Assembly (NCBI GenBank): GCA_021399435.1
Contig: JAJTUP010000004.1
Span: forward strand, 1,860,001 to 1,924,000
DNA length: 64,000 nt
Direction: 5' to 3'
Source of the DNA: Diaporthe sp. PMI_573
Taxonomy: Eukaryota; Ascomycota; Sordariomycetes; Diaporthales; Diaporthaceae
Shown here: piece after piece, positions 1 through 10,724 of the stretch
Numbering within the stretch: position 1 is the first letter of the stretch
Layout: each line of letters opens with the position of its first letter
The notes under the pieces: model-generated
The model's input: only the letters and a program-made list of their open reading frames with translations
What the model was told of the DNA's origin: nothing
Databases searched by the model: none
Made by a program: the position numbers and the translations under genes

Positions 1-2662
1 TGCAGCGTGCCTAATTCAGAAGGGCCCGAAGCCCCGGCTGAGGATCAACAAGCATGAAGTATGGCATGACATGGTATGACATGGATTCACATGCCCCGTA
101 TGTTGCCGTATACTTCGAGAAGGCCGCGTCTGGCGACAGGCGTCGCGTGAGCGGGACTCACCCAGCAGAGACAGCACCCGTGCATTGAGTCTCATCTCAC
201 ACACCCCGATATGTTCGACGTGGGGCACGCCGATGTCAAGATCTCGCCCCAATGGGTCCCGCCCGTCAATCGCCGAGGCCGAAGCACCCTTGACTGGATG
301 ACTCGGTTCCGGAAGGGTTTCTGAGAGAGACATTGTGAATATGACCGGTGGACCGCTATCTATAGGTTCGCCAAGGCTGTGCGGCCCACCGAAGGACACA
401 ACCAGTCAATCAAACAGCCAGCGAACCAGTCAAAGCAGTCAACCGAGGCAGGTTTCCGAAGGACCGAAGGAGGAGACACAGGCAGACAGGTTTGCCGCGT
501 TCAGGCCTCTGATGGCAGGGTGCTAGCGCAGGCCTTGTGTGCGCGCAGTGGCCTCTCGCCAGAGCTTCTTCCTCAGCCCGAGTCCGTGAACATGTTTTTG
601 TTCACGTCCCGGGCAGAAACCTTGACATTGGGCCAAGAGGGAGGGGTTTGGCCGGGATCTTGGCCCAACTCTGACGACCCGAGTCACCAGGCCACGAGGG
701 CCACGAGAGCCACGAGACACCGCCATCAGGCCGCAGACCGCAGACCGCCGACAAGCACCGTCAGGCAGGCAGACAGCATCGCGGGGAAAGGAGTGCAGGA
801 AGGCTGGAAATGAGTCGACGCGTCGGCGGTGCTGAAAGCAGATGTTAAGCCCAGTCAGGTCGGTCATGCGCCGGCTGGGCTGGCTGGATGGGGCCCGGTC
901 CGTTCTTCTATTTTTGTTGAAATGAACATAAGGCGGTCCATTTTTGAAAAATTTACCCATGTTTCCCACGCAGGAGTCAGCAGGAGGCGGGCGATCGGTC
1001 CACAGATGCTCGGACCGGGGTAGATCCCTGGGGCATTGTGTTCTTTTTGGTCTCTGGTCTCTGGGGCCCAGGCAACGGGTCTCTGGCATCCATGTCGAGC
1101 CACGCGGGCCTTGGAGGGAGGTGGTGTGAGCCGGTGCGTCTGAGATGGTTGCCCGCCGAGCATCGACAACAACGTGTTTTCGACATCAACTGACCAGAAT
1201 GGCGGAGAGGCGGGCTGGCGCGTTGGGCAAATTCAAAGGTAAAAATGGACTCAAGCATGTGTTTCTTACAGTAGTGTCCTGCAGCCCACAATGGCAAAGA
1301 GTGACCCAGACCGTCGGGGTCAGGATGACTGTGCATCTCGATTCCCATCCGCATCCTTCAGCCTCACAGGATTCCTGCCGGCAATCCATGGCTCCATCTG
1401 CGAAGCGACCGCTACTGCTGCTGCTCACCTCACCTCACACCGTCTTCTCGCACCAGCCAGGCTAGTAAATCTATTGTTGTTTTTCTCTGTCCGAGGCAGC
1501 ATACAACTCAGCAGTACTGTGTATGACGGCCTGACATGACATGCTTGCTGATGTCCGACTAAGTATTTGCGTCCGCTTCTATTACCATTTCCATTTTCCC
1601 ACACCCCCGCATAAACCCCGTGATGACGGCTGATTTGCCCACCCGAGTAATCTCATGTCAAGAAACCCGGCGAGACACAGCAGCACAGCACGACAGTCGC
1701 GGCCGACGCAAGCTCACGCCCGCAAAAGACAGATACCACGCGCATGGCAGTGCGTACCACGTAGCCCCGGCAGTGGACAGCACAACACGACATTCCCCAG
1801 GGGCGTAGGTGGATCCTGAAACGCACGAACGAAGCCAGGGGGGGGTGGGAAAGGCATCTTTTAGGTTTAGCGCTCCGCCGCTTCTCGAAGCCCTCTATTC
1901 TCCGCACTGCAGTTCCTTGTCGGCTCCCTTGCCTCTCTGCCTTCCCTGCTGCATTGCCTGCCTTGTCCTCCCCTGGCTTGCATTGCAGCAAACCAAAACA
2001 CCCCAGCCCAGCCCAGCCCATCTCCCTCGACAGCACACCCAGACACCACACACAGCACCACTGCCGCAAATCGCAACCACACGCCGCACCTTGCCGCACC
2101 CTGCCGCACCCGCTCTGCCAGTCTTCTTGCACGAACCGGCTTGGCCGACTGCCCTGCGGCGACATCCTCGTTCCACGCTGCATCGATCCCGAAGCATCAC
2201 CCACCCCCATTCCAACACACCATACCACCCCAGGCCTGCGATCTGACACCGGGCCCGTCCATCAAGCCAGATCCTCCCCTGTCCGCAGATACACGCACAC
2301 TCCCCAGATCACACCCTCTTCACACCTCCTGATCCGGCTCTGTGCCAGGTTTGGGCGTCTCCTGTGCTTACCGCCCGTGGAAAACTAGAAACGTGGGAGT
2401 CATTTGGCCTTTGCCCTCGTCGGTTCCGCTCCGCTTTGCCAAAACTACGGTTCCCTGGGGCATCCCGGGCACATCCTGACTGGAAACTGAGCCCTGCGCC
2501 CCCTTGTCAGGCCTTGCCCTCTAACGCTACCACACGCAACCCGACCGCAACTCGCCTTGCCTGTCACTTACTACCTTACTTACCTTTCCCTCTCCCTTCC
2601 TATTTATATTTTAGCCTGGCCACCCGCTCCCTCGTTCGCGTCCGCCCCCCCTTCTGCCCATC
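1..2662. other. Intergenic region and 5' leader of the phosducin-like gene
   Basis: I see no supportable gene here. The open frames are short, overlap each other and resemble no family I know. Near 690-715 a GGCCACGAG-like 9-mer is repeated three times. At about 2000-2020 there is a CCCAG repeat, and near 2085-2112 a GCCGCACC-type repeat. From about 1900 to 2660 the plus strand becomes C/T-rich, as is common for promoters and 5' leaders of filamentous fungi, so the leader of the following gene probably lies here. Confidence 0.6.
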
Positions 2663-3592
2663 ATGTCCAAGACTGCTGCCCAAGAGGAATTTGACGACTT
2701 TATCGCAAAGAATTCAACCGGCCCTGACGATCACATACACCCAGACGATAGAGCAGAAGTTGCCCGTGAGCGAGAACTCCACGAGAGGGACAACAGTGAC
2801 GACGAGGAAGAACAGTACCGCGCCTCAAAGGTCGACGCCGCCATGCGCATGTCAACATATGATACCCGGTCCACGGCGGACCTGATGCTGCCGCCCGCGA
2901 GCTTCGACTCGGGCCGCGCCACTGGCGTCAAGGGCGTCATCGCCGACGCGAGGAATTATGAGCACGCCAGGAGGAACAAGTGGAGCGAGAAGATGAGGAA
3001 TGCGAGGAGGAGCGTCATCGAGTTCGCCTCGGTAAAGTCAGGCTCAGACAAGAGCGACTCGGAGATGAGCGGTGCCGAGGACGAGGAGTCATTCCTGAAG
3101 CAGTGGCGGGAGTCGAGGCGGCGGGAGCTCGAGTCCCAGGACAGGTCTTCAGTCCGGAACAGGAGGACGAGCCCCAGCGCACGCTTGTACGGCCGCTTCG
3201 AGGAGGTTGACGCCATGGGATACTTAGACGCCATTGAGAAGGTGTCGAGGGAAACAACTGTTGTCGTCTTTGTTTACGACCACGAGGTTTGTCAACACGC
3301 CCCTGACTCTGACAGCCAGCCAGTCGCTAACCCATGCGTACAGTCGGATGTGTCTTCCACAATAGAATCTGCCATGATGCCTTTGGTACGATCGAATCCA
3401 GCCATTCGTTTTGTAAAAGTACATTACGAGGATATCGAGTTCGACCAGGCAGGCGTCCCGGCGGTATTAGCATACAAGAACCAGGGCGACCTGTTCGCCA
3501 ACCTGACTGCTCTCATCGACATGATACCCGACGAGGAGGACTTCGACAGCGACTCACTGAAAAAGTTATTCCAAGAACATCGCATCGTCTGA
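2663..3592 (+). CDS. Phosducin-like protein (PhLP1/Bdm-1 class), one intron
   Basis: Exons are 2663-3286 and 3344-3592, giving 290 residues. The 57-nt intron has donor GTTTGT, branch GCTAAC and acceptor TACAG. It is a multiple of three with no stop, so the unspliced frame also stays open (309 residues). The N-terminal half is acidic and charged and carries TGVKGVIADARNYE (about residues 88-101), which resembles the G-beta-gamma-binding helix TGPKGVINDW of phosducins. The C-terminal half is a thioredoxin-like domain: a strand with VVVFVYDHE, then IRFVKVHYEDIEF and GVPAVLAYKNQGDL, ending in FQEHRIV. It has no CxxC pair, as usual for phosducins. Known role of the family: co-chaperone with CCT for folding and assembly of G-beta-gamma, and so heterotrimeric G-protein signalling. 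The start ATG at 2663 follows a C/T-rich leader (context CATCATGTC). Family assignment is confident; the exact PhLP subtype is inferred from the N-terminal helix. Confidence 0.88.
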   Translation: MSKTAAQEEFDDFIAKNSTGPDDHIHPDDRAEVARERELHERDNSDDEEEQYRASKVDAAMRMSTYDTRSTADLMLPPASFDSGRATGVKGVIADARNYEHARRNKWSEKMRNARRSVIEFASVKSGSDKSDSEMSGAEDEESFLKQWRESRRRELESQDRSSVRNRRTSPSARLYGRFEEVDAMGYLDAIEKVSRETTVVVFVYDHEVCQHAPDSDSQPVANPCVQSDVSSTIESAMMPLVRSNPAIRFVKVHYEDIEFDQAGVPAVLAYKNQGDLFANLTALIDMIPDEEDFDSDSLKKLFQEHRIV

Positions 3593-5803
3593 GCACGCGG
3601 ATACACCCGATATGACTTATTCAAACAACGGCATCAAGCCGCTCGCCCTGGCGAGCTGCTCGGGCCAGCATCACCCCCAAGACCTGGATGGCCCCTGAGA
3701 TGGGCGATAGCCCCTCAGGCGAGGACTGGCGGCAACATATTTTCGCCGCAGTCCTCTCCAGGACTTCCCTTCAGCTCAACTATACTCTAATGAAGCGCTT
3801 TGTACATTGTTCATTTTTCTTGTATGAATGGGATGATCTCATGGATGCGGCAGTCGACCCGGCTCATCGCATGGAAGGTTACGGCTCGTCTCGGCCTGGT
3901 TCCCGCCAGTGCTTTGATGACGACCCGGCACTGGCTGCAGGCGTGGATGCAGGACACAGCGTATGATTCCCCTCATGGGCTACATCGGTTGGCGTGGAGG
4001 CTACGATATGGAATGCATTGATCGAAATTTCAGGAGTTGCGTGTGTGCGTGCTTGCTGCGCGTGATTTGCTTTTACTACCTGCTTGCTTGCATAGGCTCC
4101 GGGGGAACTGGCGATGGCGTTTCTGCGGACCCAAATGAAGCTCAGACAATAAAGTCCGAAAATGGGAATGGACGGGTTGATCTAGGGATAGAAATCCAGA
4201 CTTTCAATGAGAGAGAGAGAGAGAGAGAGAGATATTTTCGGCGATGACTTGTCACAGTCACACCGAGATTTCAAAATATGAGTAACTAAACAATATGCAA
4301 CCCATTTTCGCAGTAAGCAAGGAAGACCTGTGCGACCTCGAGAGTCCATGATACTAGGAGTCTTTTATAGGTCATTCTGGATAGGAGACGGTCACAGATG
4401 AGGTCTTTCCTCAGATGGTTACCTAGTATTAATTGGAGTATCTTGAGGACAGGATACAAAAAGGGGGAATTAAGGTGTATGTTGTCTGCACCCGAACAGA
4501 TCAACTGCACCGACTGTTGTTGTTTGATGTCATCTGACGAGCTGGCCATTGGAGAGAAGTGGTACCGCTGGTGGGGGCCGTGCCTGCCTGGCAGGCCTGG
4601 GTGGATGGATGCTCAAGTTGTCGGTCAGTCTGATACTGGGACCCGATACGGGGACGATAAGGCGTGGTGGGGCAGTTTGTTCATTGACGATGCGATGCCA
4701 CTGCTAGTGTGGGGAACTCTGGCCATGCAATTGCTATCGAGTGTCAAGTACCCCGCCGTCCGAAGCCCACGTCTGAGCTAAACAACATCAACTCGCGACG
4801 ACCAGACTAAAGGAGCTTGTTGGGAGACCTGGGCAGATCATGTTGGGTCATGAGAGAACTTTAGAAATGAGTCCGTAAGCGGCTTGGGATTCACTTGGGC
4901 AGGTAGACAGAGACCGTTCGGCTGCACATGCCACGGCGGATCGGTCAAGCTGCGCTCCTGCAACCACTTAATCCCACCTGTTTGAGCCGGCGGGACAACT
5001 CTTAAGCTCTGGGGTTATGACAATCGACCTGCACTGAACTTAGACCGCTGAAGGTGCCACTCCGCTGCCCGTCCAACCAGAGTACTTGTGTGCCCGCCCC
5101 GCGTGCCTGCCTGGAAAACAAGCAAGTACCTTTTCGGCTTCCATCCATCATCACACCTCACTGGGATGTCATCCAGTCTTCCGACTCTTCGTTGTACTTC
5201 ATCTTTCCCCTCTGAACTGCACACCCACGTCTTCCTAGGATTCGTCTGCCATCTTACGATCCTGCTTGCCGGCTACCCCTCGTGCATCATCGTCTAGCGG
5301 GGCAGACGCCCAAACCGACAGGGCCGCAACATACCGGTGTGCCATCTCCTTTATCCCAGCTGCTGGATGCTTTCCCCACCTCGCCCTGCCGCGACCACAC
5401 CAGGCAGCACCGACAAGGCAACAAGGGCGATTCATCCCGAAACCACCAGAACCCAACCTTCAGGAGCGGACAAGAGCTCTCCAGTCAGTTCTCAATTTCC
5501 TCGTGTTCCCCGTGCACTCTTTGCACCTCATTCTTCCACTCGCACCCTTTCTTCCCTTGCGGTCTGCTCGGTTACCTGCTGCGTTGGGGCCTCGTCTTAG
5601 TCCGCTGCCCTCCTAAAGCCCCTCATCCCCGCCCTTCCACCAACTACAGGTCACTCCACGACCGATCATCAGATAGCCTCTGATCTAATCCCACAAGCTC
5701 CCCACCGCCTCGCCCTTTCGCCTGGCCACTTCTCTCCGTCATCAGAAACCTGAGTCGTCAAGGAATGACGTGAACTACTCAAGGCTAATGAATCTCCTCC
5801 GTT
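3593..5803. other. Intergenic region with (GA)12 and a pyrimidine-rich leader
   Basis: No gene is supportable. The stretch holds the 3' flank of the phosducin-like gene, a (GA)12 microsatellite at 4209-4232 and, from about 5130 to 5800, a C/T-rich tract that is probably the promoter and leader of the next gene. Short open frames in this tract are low-complexity and appear in several frames at once. Confidence 0.55.
4209..4232. repeat. (GA)12 microsatellite
   Basis: Twelve uninterrupted GA dinucleotides lie in intergenic DNA between the phosducin-like gene and the 901-residue gene. Confidence 0.95.
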
Positions 5804-8509
5804 ATGGAAGGGCAGGCCAGACTCGACAGCTCTCCAGCCTCACCCTCTACTGTTGCACCTGCTTCGACACAACCCACATCTGACGCTCCGGTCTCGAGAT
5901 CGGTACCGACTCTACGATTTCCAAGGCCACAGGGCAACCAGAGACTTGCAAACTGGGTGTCATCCAGCTCCCCTGACATCATGGCCTCGCCACATTCCGG
6001 TGACGACGACGGCAGTCTGTCCGACTCTACTTTCGAGATTATCCCCCGCGACAGCACAGATGAAGGTAGCCTGGATAGCCGGGCTAACTCCATGTCCGAG
6101 TCCTTCTCCGAGCTTGACAGATATCCCAATGTGGAAGAGGTCCAGGCCCTCCCTTCTGGGTTGGACGCCATGAGCAACAGCGTGGGAAGCGCCTTCGAGT
6201 CTGATTCTGAACCTGAAGATGACGCCCCCGCTGAGGAAGCCCCTCTGTCCGGACAGGAGGAGGACTCTGCCCACTCAGATCACGATGCAGATGAACTGCT
6301 GCGCAACTCTTTCTCTCAGGCCTCTGTTCCCAGGACATTCTCACCAGCATCGACGGGCTCGATCGAGTTTATCGAGCCAGAGGACGTTGACGTACACATC
6401 GACAAAATATCGGTGAAGCATACGATCAGCGAGTTCACTGAAGGGGAGGCCACTGTGCTTCTTAACGGCCTCGCGTTGACGGAGGTGCCTCGTCGCCTGT
6501 GTGCGACCATCCGGCAAACAATGTCGCAGAGGTGCTTGTCTACCCACGAGGCGTTCCGGGTCCTCTATCTCGGCAATGAAAATATGAAGGGCGAGATAAT
6601 ACTCAAGATCTCTCGTGCAATCACTTGTTCGTCATCAGTCGATTACAATGAGAGCAAGATCCTCCGCCGGAACACCGAAGGCGTCTACAACATTGTGCCT
6701 GTAACGTTCGGCGCCGTCAAGGACCGTGACGTCGAGCTCATGGAGGCGTCAGCCTTCCAGATCAAAGTCGATACCTGCGTGGATGCTGACAAGATCCCGA
6801 TCGAGGGAGGTTTCTTCCGTGACGACATCATCTACTCTTTGACAGTGGACGGAGGCAGTGGCGGCAAGAAATACAAATCAGTTCCCGCCGGTGGCCCGGA
6901 GGGTGCTCAAGTCCAGCCCACATGGAGCCTTGCCCATGTGGCTGTGATCTACTGCAGCGATGCTGATGATGCAGAGATGGCGAGCACTCAGCAGGTAACT
7001 TGGGAATTCTGCAAACGCCATGCCATCCCATGTCTCTTCATTTCAGAACACTCGGCTCTTGTGAGACCTATTTTTGGACGGTGGCGGAATTATACGAATG
7101 AGCACGCCGTTCACCTCTCACTCGAGTCCAGGGAGTCCAAATCCCGGGAGTCAAGCTGGTCGGAGCAGAGGTTCCCGATTGACCTGGCCTCGTTCCTTAA
7201 CATCGATAACCGCCAGATGAACCAGAACCTCGCCTATTTGACAGGTCTCCAGGAGCCAACCCCAGTCGTCGACAAGATGAAGCGTACCACTCCGCTGAAC
7301 AGCGGCATTTTTGCGAACCACGAGTCAAAAGACTGGAAGGCTCATGCTGAGAAGCTGATTGAGGACTACCGCTTTTTCGCCTTCCTCTGCAGTATGGCTG
7401 TGGCTCTACTGGCAATGGTATTCGTCGGGCTCGTCAAGGTGATCACCCCCACCTCGATCAGCGACTCGGCTGTATACCGGGGGCTGAGCGTCCTACCAGA
7501 AATATCAGCAGGCGTGACAACAGCAACTGCAACAGTCACTGTGAGCCACACCTTGACGAAGACCGTCAAGCTCGCGACTGCGGAGACCCCTGCCTTCGGT
7601 GGGCTGCTTTCTGATATAGCTCATACTGTGAGCTCAGAGCCCAGCACGAAGGATAGCATCTGCACCGTCGAGATGTACAGCGGGAACGAGATCCTTCTCA
7701 AACTCCCATTCGGTACCAAGACGTCGTGGTTGGCCAAAGGCGCAATCGAGGTCGATGTTTTCCGCGGCAACAGCCCCGTCAAGTCCAAACTCTCCAGTAT
7801 CGACGAGGGCATCCTTGTTGAAATTAATGAGAGGGATGCGTACGGTGTGGTGAACGTGTCCATTGTCACTTCGCGGAAGCCCAAGATCAACGAGACGGTT
7901 GCTATTGACTTCGGTACCTCATTCTTCATTGGGGCCTTTGAGGCAGCGAAGGGCACCTTTGAGGAGGTCGCTCACATGTTTGTTGACAAGGCGAATGATG
8001 CGGCCAAGCTGGTGGAAGACAAATACGGCTCATCCTTCGCTTCAACAGGAGAGACTGTTAAGAACGAGGCAGCGTCCTGGTGGGAGGCGATGAAAGACAT
8101 CAGCCAGGCTGCACATGCCTTCTCTTCTGAAAGAGTTGCAGAGTTGGAGGATCTGGTCAAGGACTCTCTCCGTGCCGAAGACATGCGTCTGTACCTCGAT
8201 AGTGCTCGCCAGAGCTTGACTGAGAAGCAAGCCCGCGCGCTGGAGGACGCAGCGAAGATCCGCCGTGACGCCGACCTTGCTATCCTCAAAGCGCAGATAA
8301 CGTCGAAGCTTTGGTGGCTGAAGGCCCAGGGCAAATCTGAGGAGCATGATGAGTACGAACGCCAGGCTCGCTTGTTCATCAAGAAACGTCAGGAGGCACT
8401 CAAGGCCGAACAGTCTTGGGGCAGCGATGCCGAGTCGAGCAAATGCCGTCGTACGGGAGACAGCCCATGCCGGTGCAAGAACAAGGGACTCAGCCGGTGG
8501 AAGGTCTAG
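5804..8509 (+). CDS. Single-pass membrane protein of unknown function, 901 aa
   Basis: One uninterrupted exon. I do not recognise the family. Residues 1-200 are acidic, Ser-rich and probably disordered. Residues about 205-430 look folded, with mixed alpha/beta content and recognisable strands such as LAHVAVIYCSD followed by HAIPCLFISEHS, a pattern compatible with a nucleotide-binding or GTPase-like fold but without a clear P-loop. One strong hydrophobic segment, FFAFLCSMAVALLAMVFVGL, lies at about 524-543. After it comes a beta-rich stretch (about 610-700). The C-terminal 200 residues are long amphipathic, Ala/Lys/Glu-rich helices likely to form coiled coils or to lie along a membrane. The protein ends in a Cys-containing, Arg/Lys-rich tail. 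The ATG at 5804 is the first in a frame that runs unbroken for 2.7 kb, and no splice signals are needed. Function is unknown. A tail-bearing organelle or ER membrane protein is only a guess. Confidence 0.8.
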   Translation: MEGQARLDSSPASPSTVAPASTQPTSDAPVSRSVPTLRFPRPQGNQRLANWVSSSSPDIMASPHSGDDDGSLSDSTFEIIPRDSTDEGSLDSRANSMSESFSELDRYPNVEEVQALPSGLDAMSNSVGSAFESDSEPEDDAPAEEAPLSGQEEDSAHSDHDADELLRNSFSQASVPRTFSPASTGSIEFIEPEDVDVHIDKISVKHTISEFTEGEATVLLNGLALTEVPRRLCATIRQTMSQRCLSTHEAFRVLYLGNENMKGEIILKISRAITCSSSVDYNESKILRRNTEGVYNIVPVTFGAVKDRDVELMEASAFQIKVDTCVDADKIPIEGGFFRDDIIYSLTVDGGSGGKKYKSVPAGGPEGAQVQPTWSLAHVAVIYCSDADDAEMASTQQVTWEFCKRHAIPCLFISEHSALVRPIFGRWRNYTNEHAVHLSLESRESKSRESSWSEQRFPIDLASFLNIDNRQMNQNLAYLTGLQEPTPVVDKMKRTTPLNSGIFANHESKDWKAHAEKLIEDYRFFAFLCSMAVALLAMVFVGLVKVITPTSISDSAVYRGLSVLPEISAGVTTATATVTVSHTLTKTVKLATAETPAFGGLLSDIAHTVSSEPSTKDSICTVEMYSGNEILLKLPFGTKTSWLAKGAIEVDVFRGNSPVKSKLSSIDEGILVEINERDAYGVVNVSIVTSRKPKINETVAIDFGTSFFIGAFEAAKGTFEEVAHMFVDKANDAAKLVEDKYGSSFASTGETVKNEAASWWEAMKDISQAAHAFSSERVAELEDLVKDSLRAEDMRLYLDSARQSLTEKQARALEDAAKIRRDADLAILKAQITSKLWWLKAQGKSEEHDEYERQARLFIKKRQEALKAEQSWGSDAESSKCRRTGDSPCRCKNKGLSRWKV

Positions 8510-9529
8510 TAAACACCTGCCTTTTGGTCCGCCTTTACATCTTCACTACGACTTCCTTTTCTTTTACTCTTAATGGTTTACGAAGACAGGCATGGAAGGG
8601 AGTCAATATCACAAGATGAGTGTGTGGCGTGGATCAAGAATACTGGCGTTTCCGGGTTGACTCGTGGTGGTTTTGGCCAGGTTGTAGGTTTATATCGTGT
8701 TGATATCATTCCCCTCATGCAAAACGGGCCCATCTTTTCTAGTTGGTCTCGGTGGACAATTACACTGGCGGTAGGGAAGCAATCCTGGGGAAACTTGTCG
8801 CTTTCGTACGGTTATCAATCTGAAAGAGCTGCCGTCATTTTTTATACCCGCCTTCGACTGGCGGAGAGAGCGAATTGGGCGAAATGAGGGCGAGGAATGC
8901 CAAAGGGGCGGAACTCAAGATATCTCTGTGTTTTTTCTTTTTTAGCTATGAATACACCGGCTGCCTTTAGGAATGATTCTGAAAATGCAGTGGTGAAATG
9001 ATGTGGTCATATATATGTGGGGTTTTTGCGGCTTCGTATCACTTCCTGCGTGCCTGGCGCCTGGCCAGCCTCGGGCAGCTTCTGGGCAATTCCTGGCAGC
9101 CTGGGCAGCAGCAACATTGAAGCTGCCTGCGGTGGCAGCTGGGTGGTGGAGCCAATCAGCTCCAGCAGATCTTCAGGCCCCTAAATTCGACCGTAGCGCC
9201 GATTTTAGGCTGGGACCCACCGCAAGTTCTGATGGGTGAGGGGCATCTAAGCCGTGAGCAGTCAGTCATTTCCTTCGACCACTGTCAACACTTGCACCTT
9301 TCACTTCTCACTACGAAACCATCAGCGGCACCTAACAGCCTTTGTCGTTTGAGAGTCCCGTTTTCCGCCACAAGGTACGCCGACACACGCTTGTTCAAGA
9401 AAGCGATGAGCTCCAAGAACGGCCTCCTCCCTAAAGGCACTGGTCAACCCCGCTAACGATCCGGGCCTTGCTTTTGTTTATTTAGGTCATCCAAGCTTGC
9501 AAGTCCATATCAACAAGAAATCTGTAGCC
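8510..9529. other. Intergenic region and leader of the RanBP1 gene
   Basis: There is no gene here. A stretch at about 9030-9170 is dense in GGCAG/CTGCC words. The second half is probably the promoter and leader of the RanBP1 gene and contains a possible 5'-UTR intron, listed separately. Confidence 0.55.
9375..9485 (+). other. Possible intron in the 5' UTR of the RanBP1 gene
   Basis: A donor-like AAG|GTACGC at 9375, a branch-like CGCTAAC at about 9450 and a T-rich tract ending in TTTAG at 9485 would define a 111-nt intron. It ends 44 bases before the ATG. Its removal would delete an upstream ATG near 9404. This rests on sequence signals only. Confidence 0.45.
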
Positions 9530-10724
9530 ATGTCTTCCGCCGAGAACCCCGCAAAGCCTGTCGAGGAGACCAAGGCAGAGGTCAGTCATCACACAGCAGC
9601 CTTCGAGCGAACCCTATGCCGGCCGTACTGCAACCACCCCGCCCTTCCGGCGCCCTTGCCTCGCAACTCCACAGGTCATCGCCGCAGCTGCGCGCATTCA
9701 TGGAAGGGGCCGGATGGTGCATGGCCAGGCGCTGGAGTCTAGATTCCCCCCATGGACTCGACTCCCATGACCTTGGAGGAGTACGATGCTGACTGGACGT
9801 ACCGCAGGAGACGAAGCCCGTCACCTCCTCTGCCGTCTTCTCCATGTTCGGAGGTGGCGCAAAGAAGGAGAAGAAGGACGACGAGGAGGACCGCGGCGAT
9901 AACTCTGGCAGCAACAAGGCCCAGCGCGCCGCCGCCGCCGCCGCCAAGGATGGCGAAGAGGTGAGTTCTAACGCCACCCGCAGCCTTGCTGCCATGCCAG
10001 GAACACAAGGCATTTGCTGATCGGTATCCCTTTCTCTTTCCAGGGCGAGGAAGCCCCCGAGTCCGAGGACGTCCACTTCGAGCCCGTGATCCGCCTGACC
10101 GAGAAGGTCGAGACGAAGACGAACGAGGAGGCCGAGGAGCAGCTCTTCAAGATGCGTGCGAAGCTGTTCGTCTTCAAGAAGGACTCCCAGGAGTGGAAGG
10201 AGCGCGGTACTGGTGACGTCCGCCTGCTCAAGCACAAGTCGAACGGCAAGACCCGCCTGGTCATGCGACGTGACAAGACCCTCAAGGTCTGCGCCAACCA
10301 CTATAGTGCGTACACCACTTGCCGAGGATATACCATGCCCCGTGTCATGTACAGGTAGAAGCTGACGCCCTTTCCAGTCGTCCCGGAGATGAAGCTGTCC
10401 CCCAACGTCGGATCTGACCGAAGCTGGGTGTGGAACGCCGCTGCCGATGTTAGCGAGGGCGAGGCTGAGGCTGTGACTCTTGCTATCCGCTTTGCTAACT
10501 CCGAGAGTGCGTGCCCCTGCCCCCCAAAACGACCCGTTGCGAGAAACTGACATATCCCAGACGCCAACGCCTTCAAGGATGCCTTTATCAAGGCCCAAAA
10601 GGACAACGAGGCGCTCTTTGACGCTGACGCCCCCGCCGAGGCGGTCCAGTCGAAGGATGAGAAGCCCAAGGAGGAGCCCAAGGAGGAGCCCAAGGAGGAG
10701 ACCAAGGAGGCTGAGGCTGCCTAA
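9530..10724 (+). CDS. yrb1: Ran-specific GTPase-activating protein 1 (RanBP1/Yrb1), five exons
   Basis: Exons are 9530-9580, 9808-9960, 10044-10305, 10378-10506 and 10561-10724, giving 252 residues. All donors are GT and all acceptors AG, and every junction keeps the frame. The Ran-binding domain spans about residues 75-215. It begins [14 protein letters not shown], carries the diagnostic [15 protein letters not shown], then [18 protein letters not shown], and finishes [14 protein letters not shown] and [18 protein letters not shown]. The tail is a Lys/Glu/Pro repeat ([11 protein letters not shown]). Known role: it binds Ran-GTP in the cytoplasm and stimulates RanGAP-driven hydrolysis, releasing cargo after nuclear export. 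The first intron is long (227 nt), and exon 1 encodes only 17 residues, so the gene is easy to mis-start. A long minus-strand frame over this gene is a shadow of its GC-rich codons. Confidence 0.95.
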
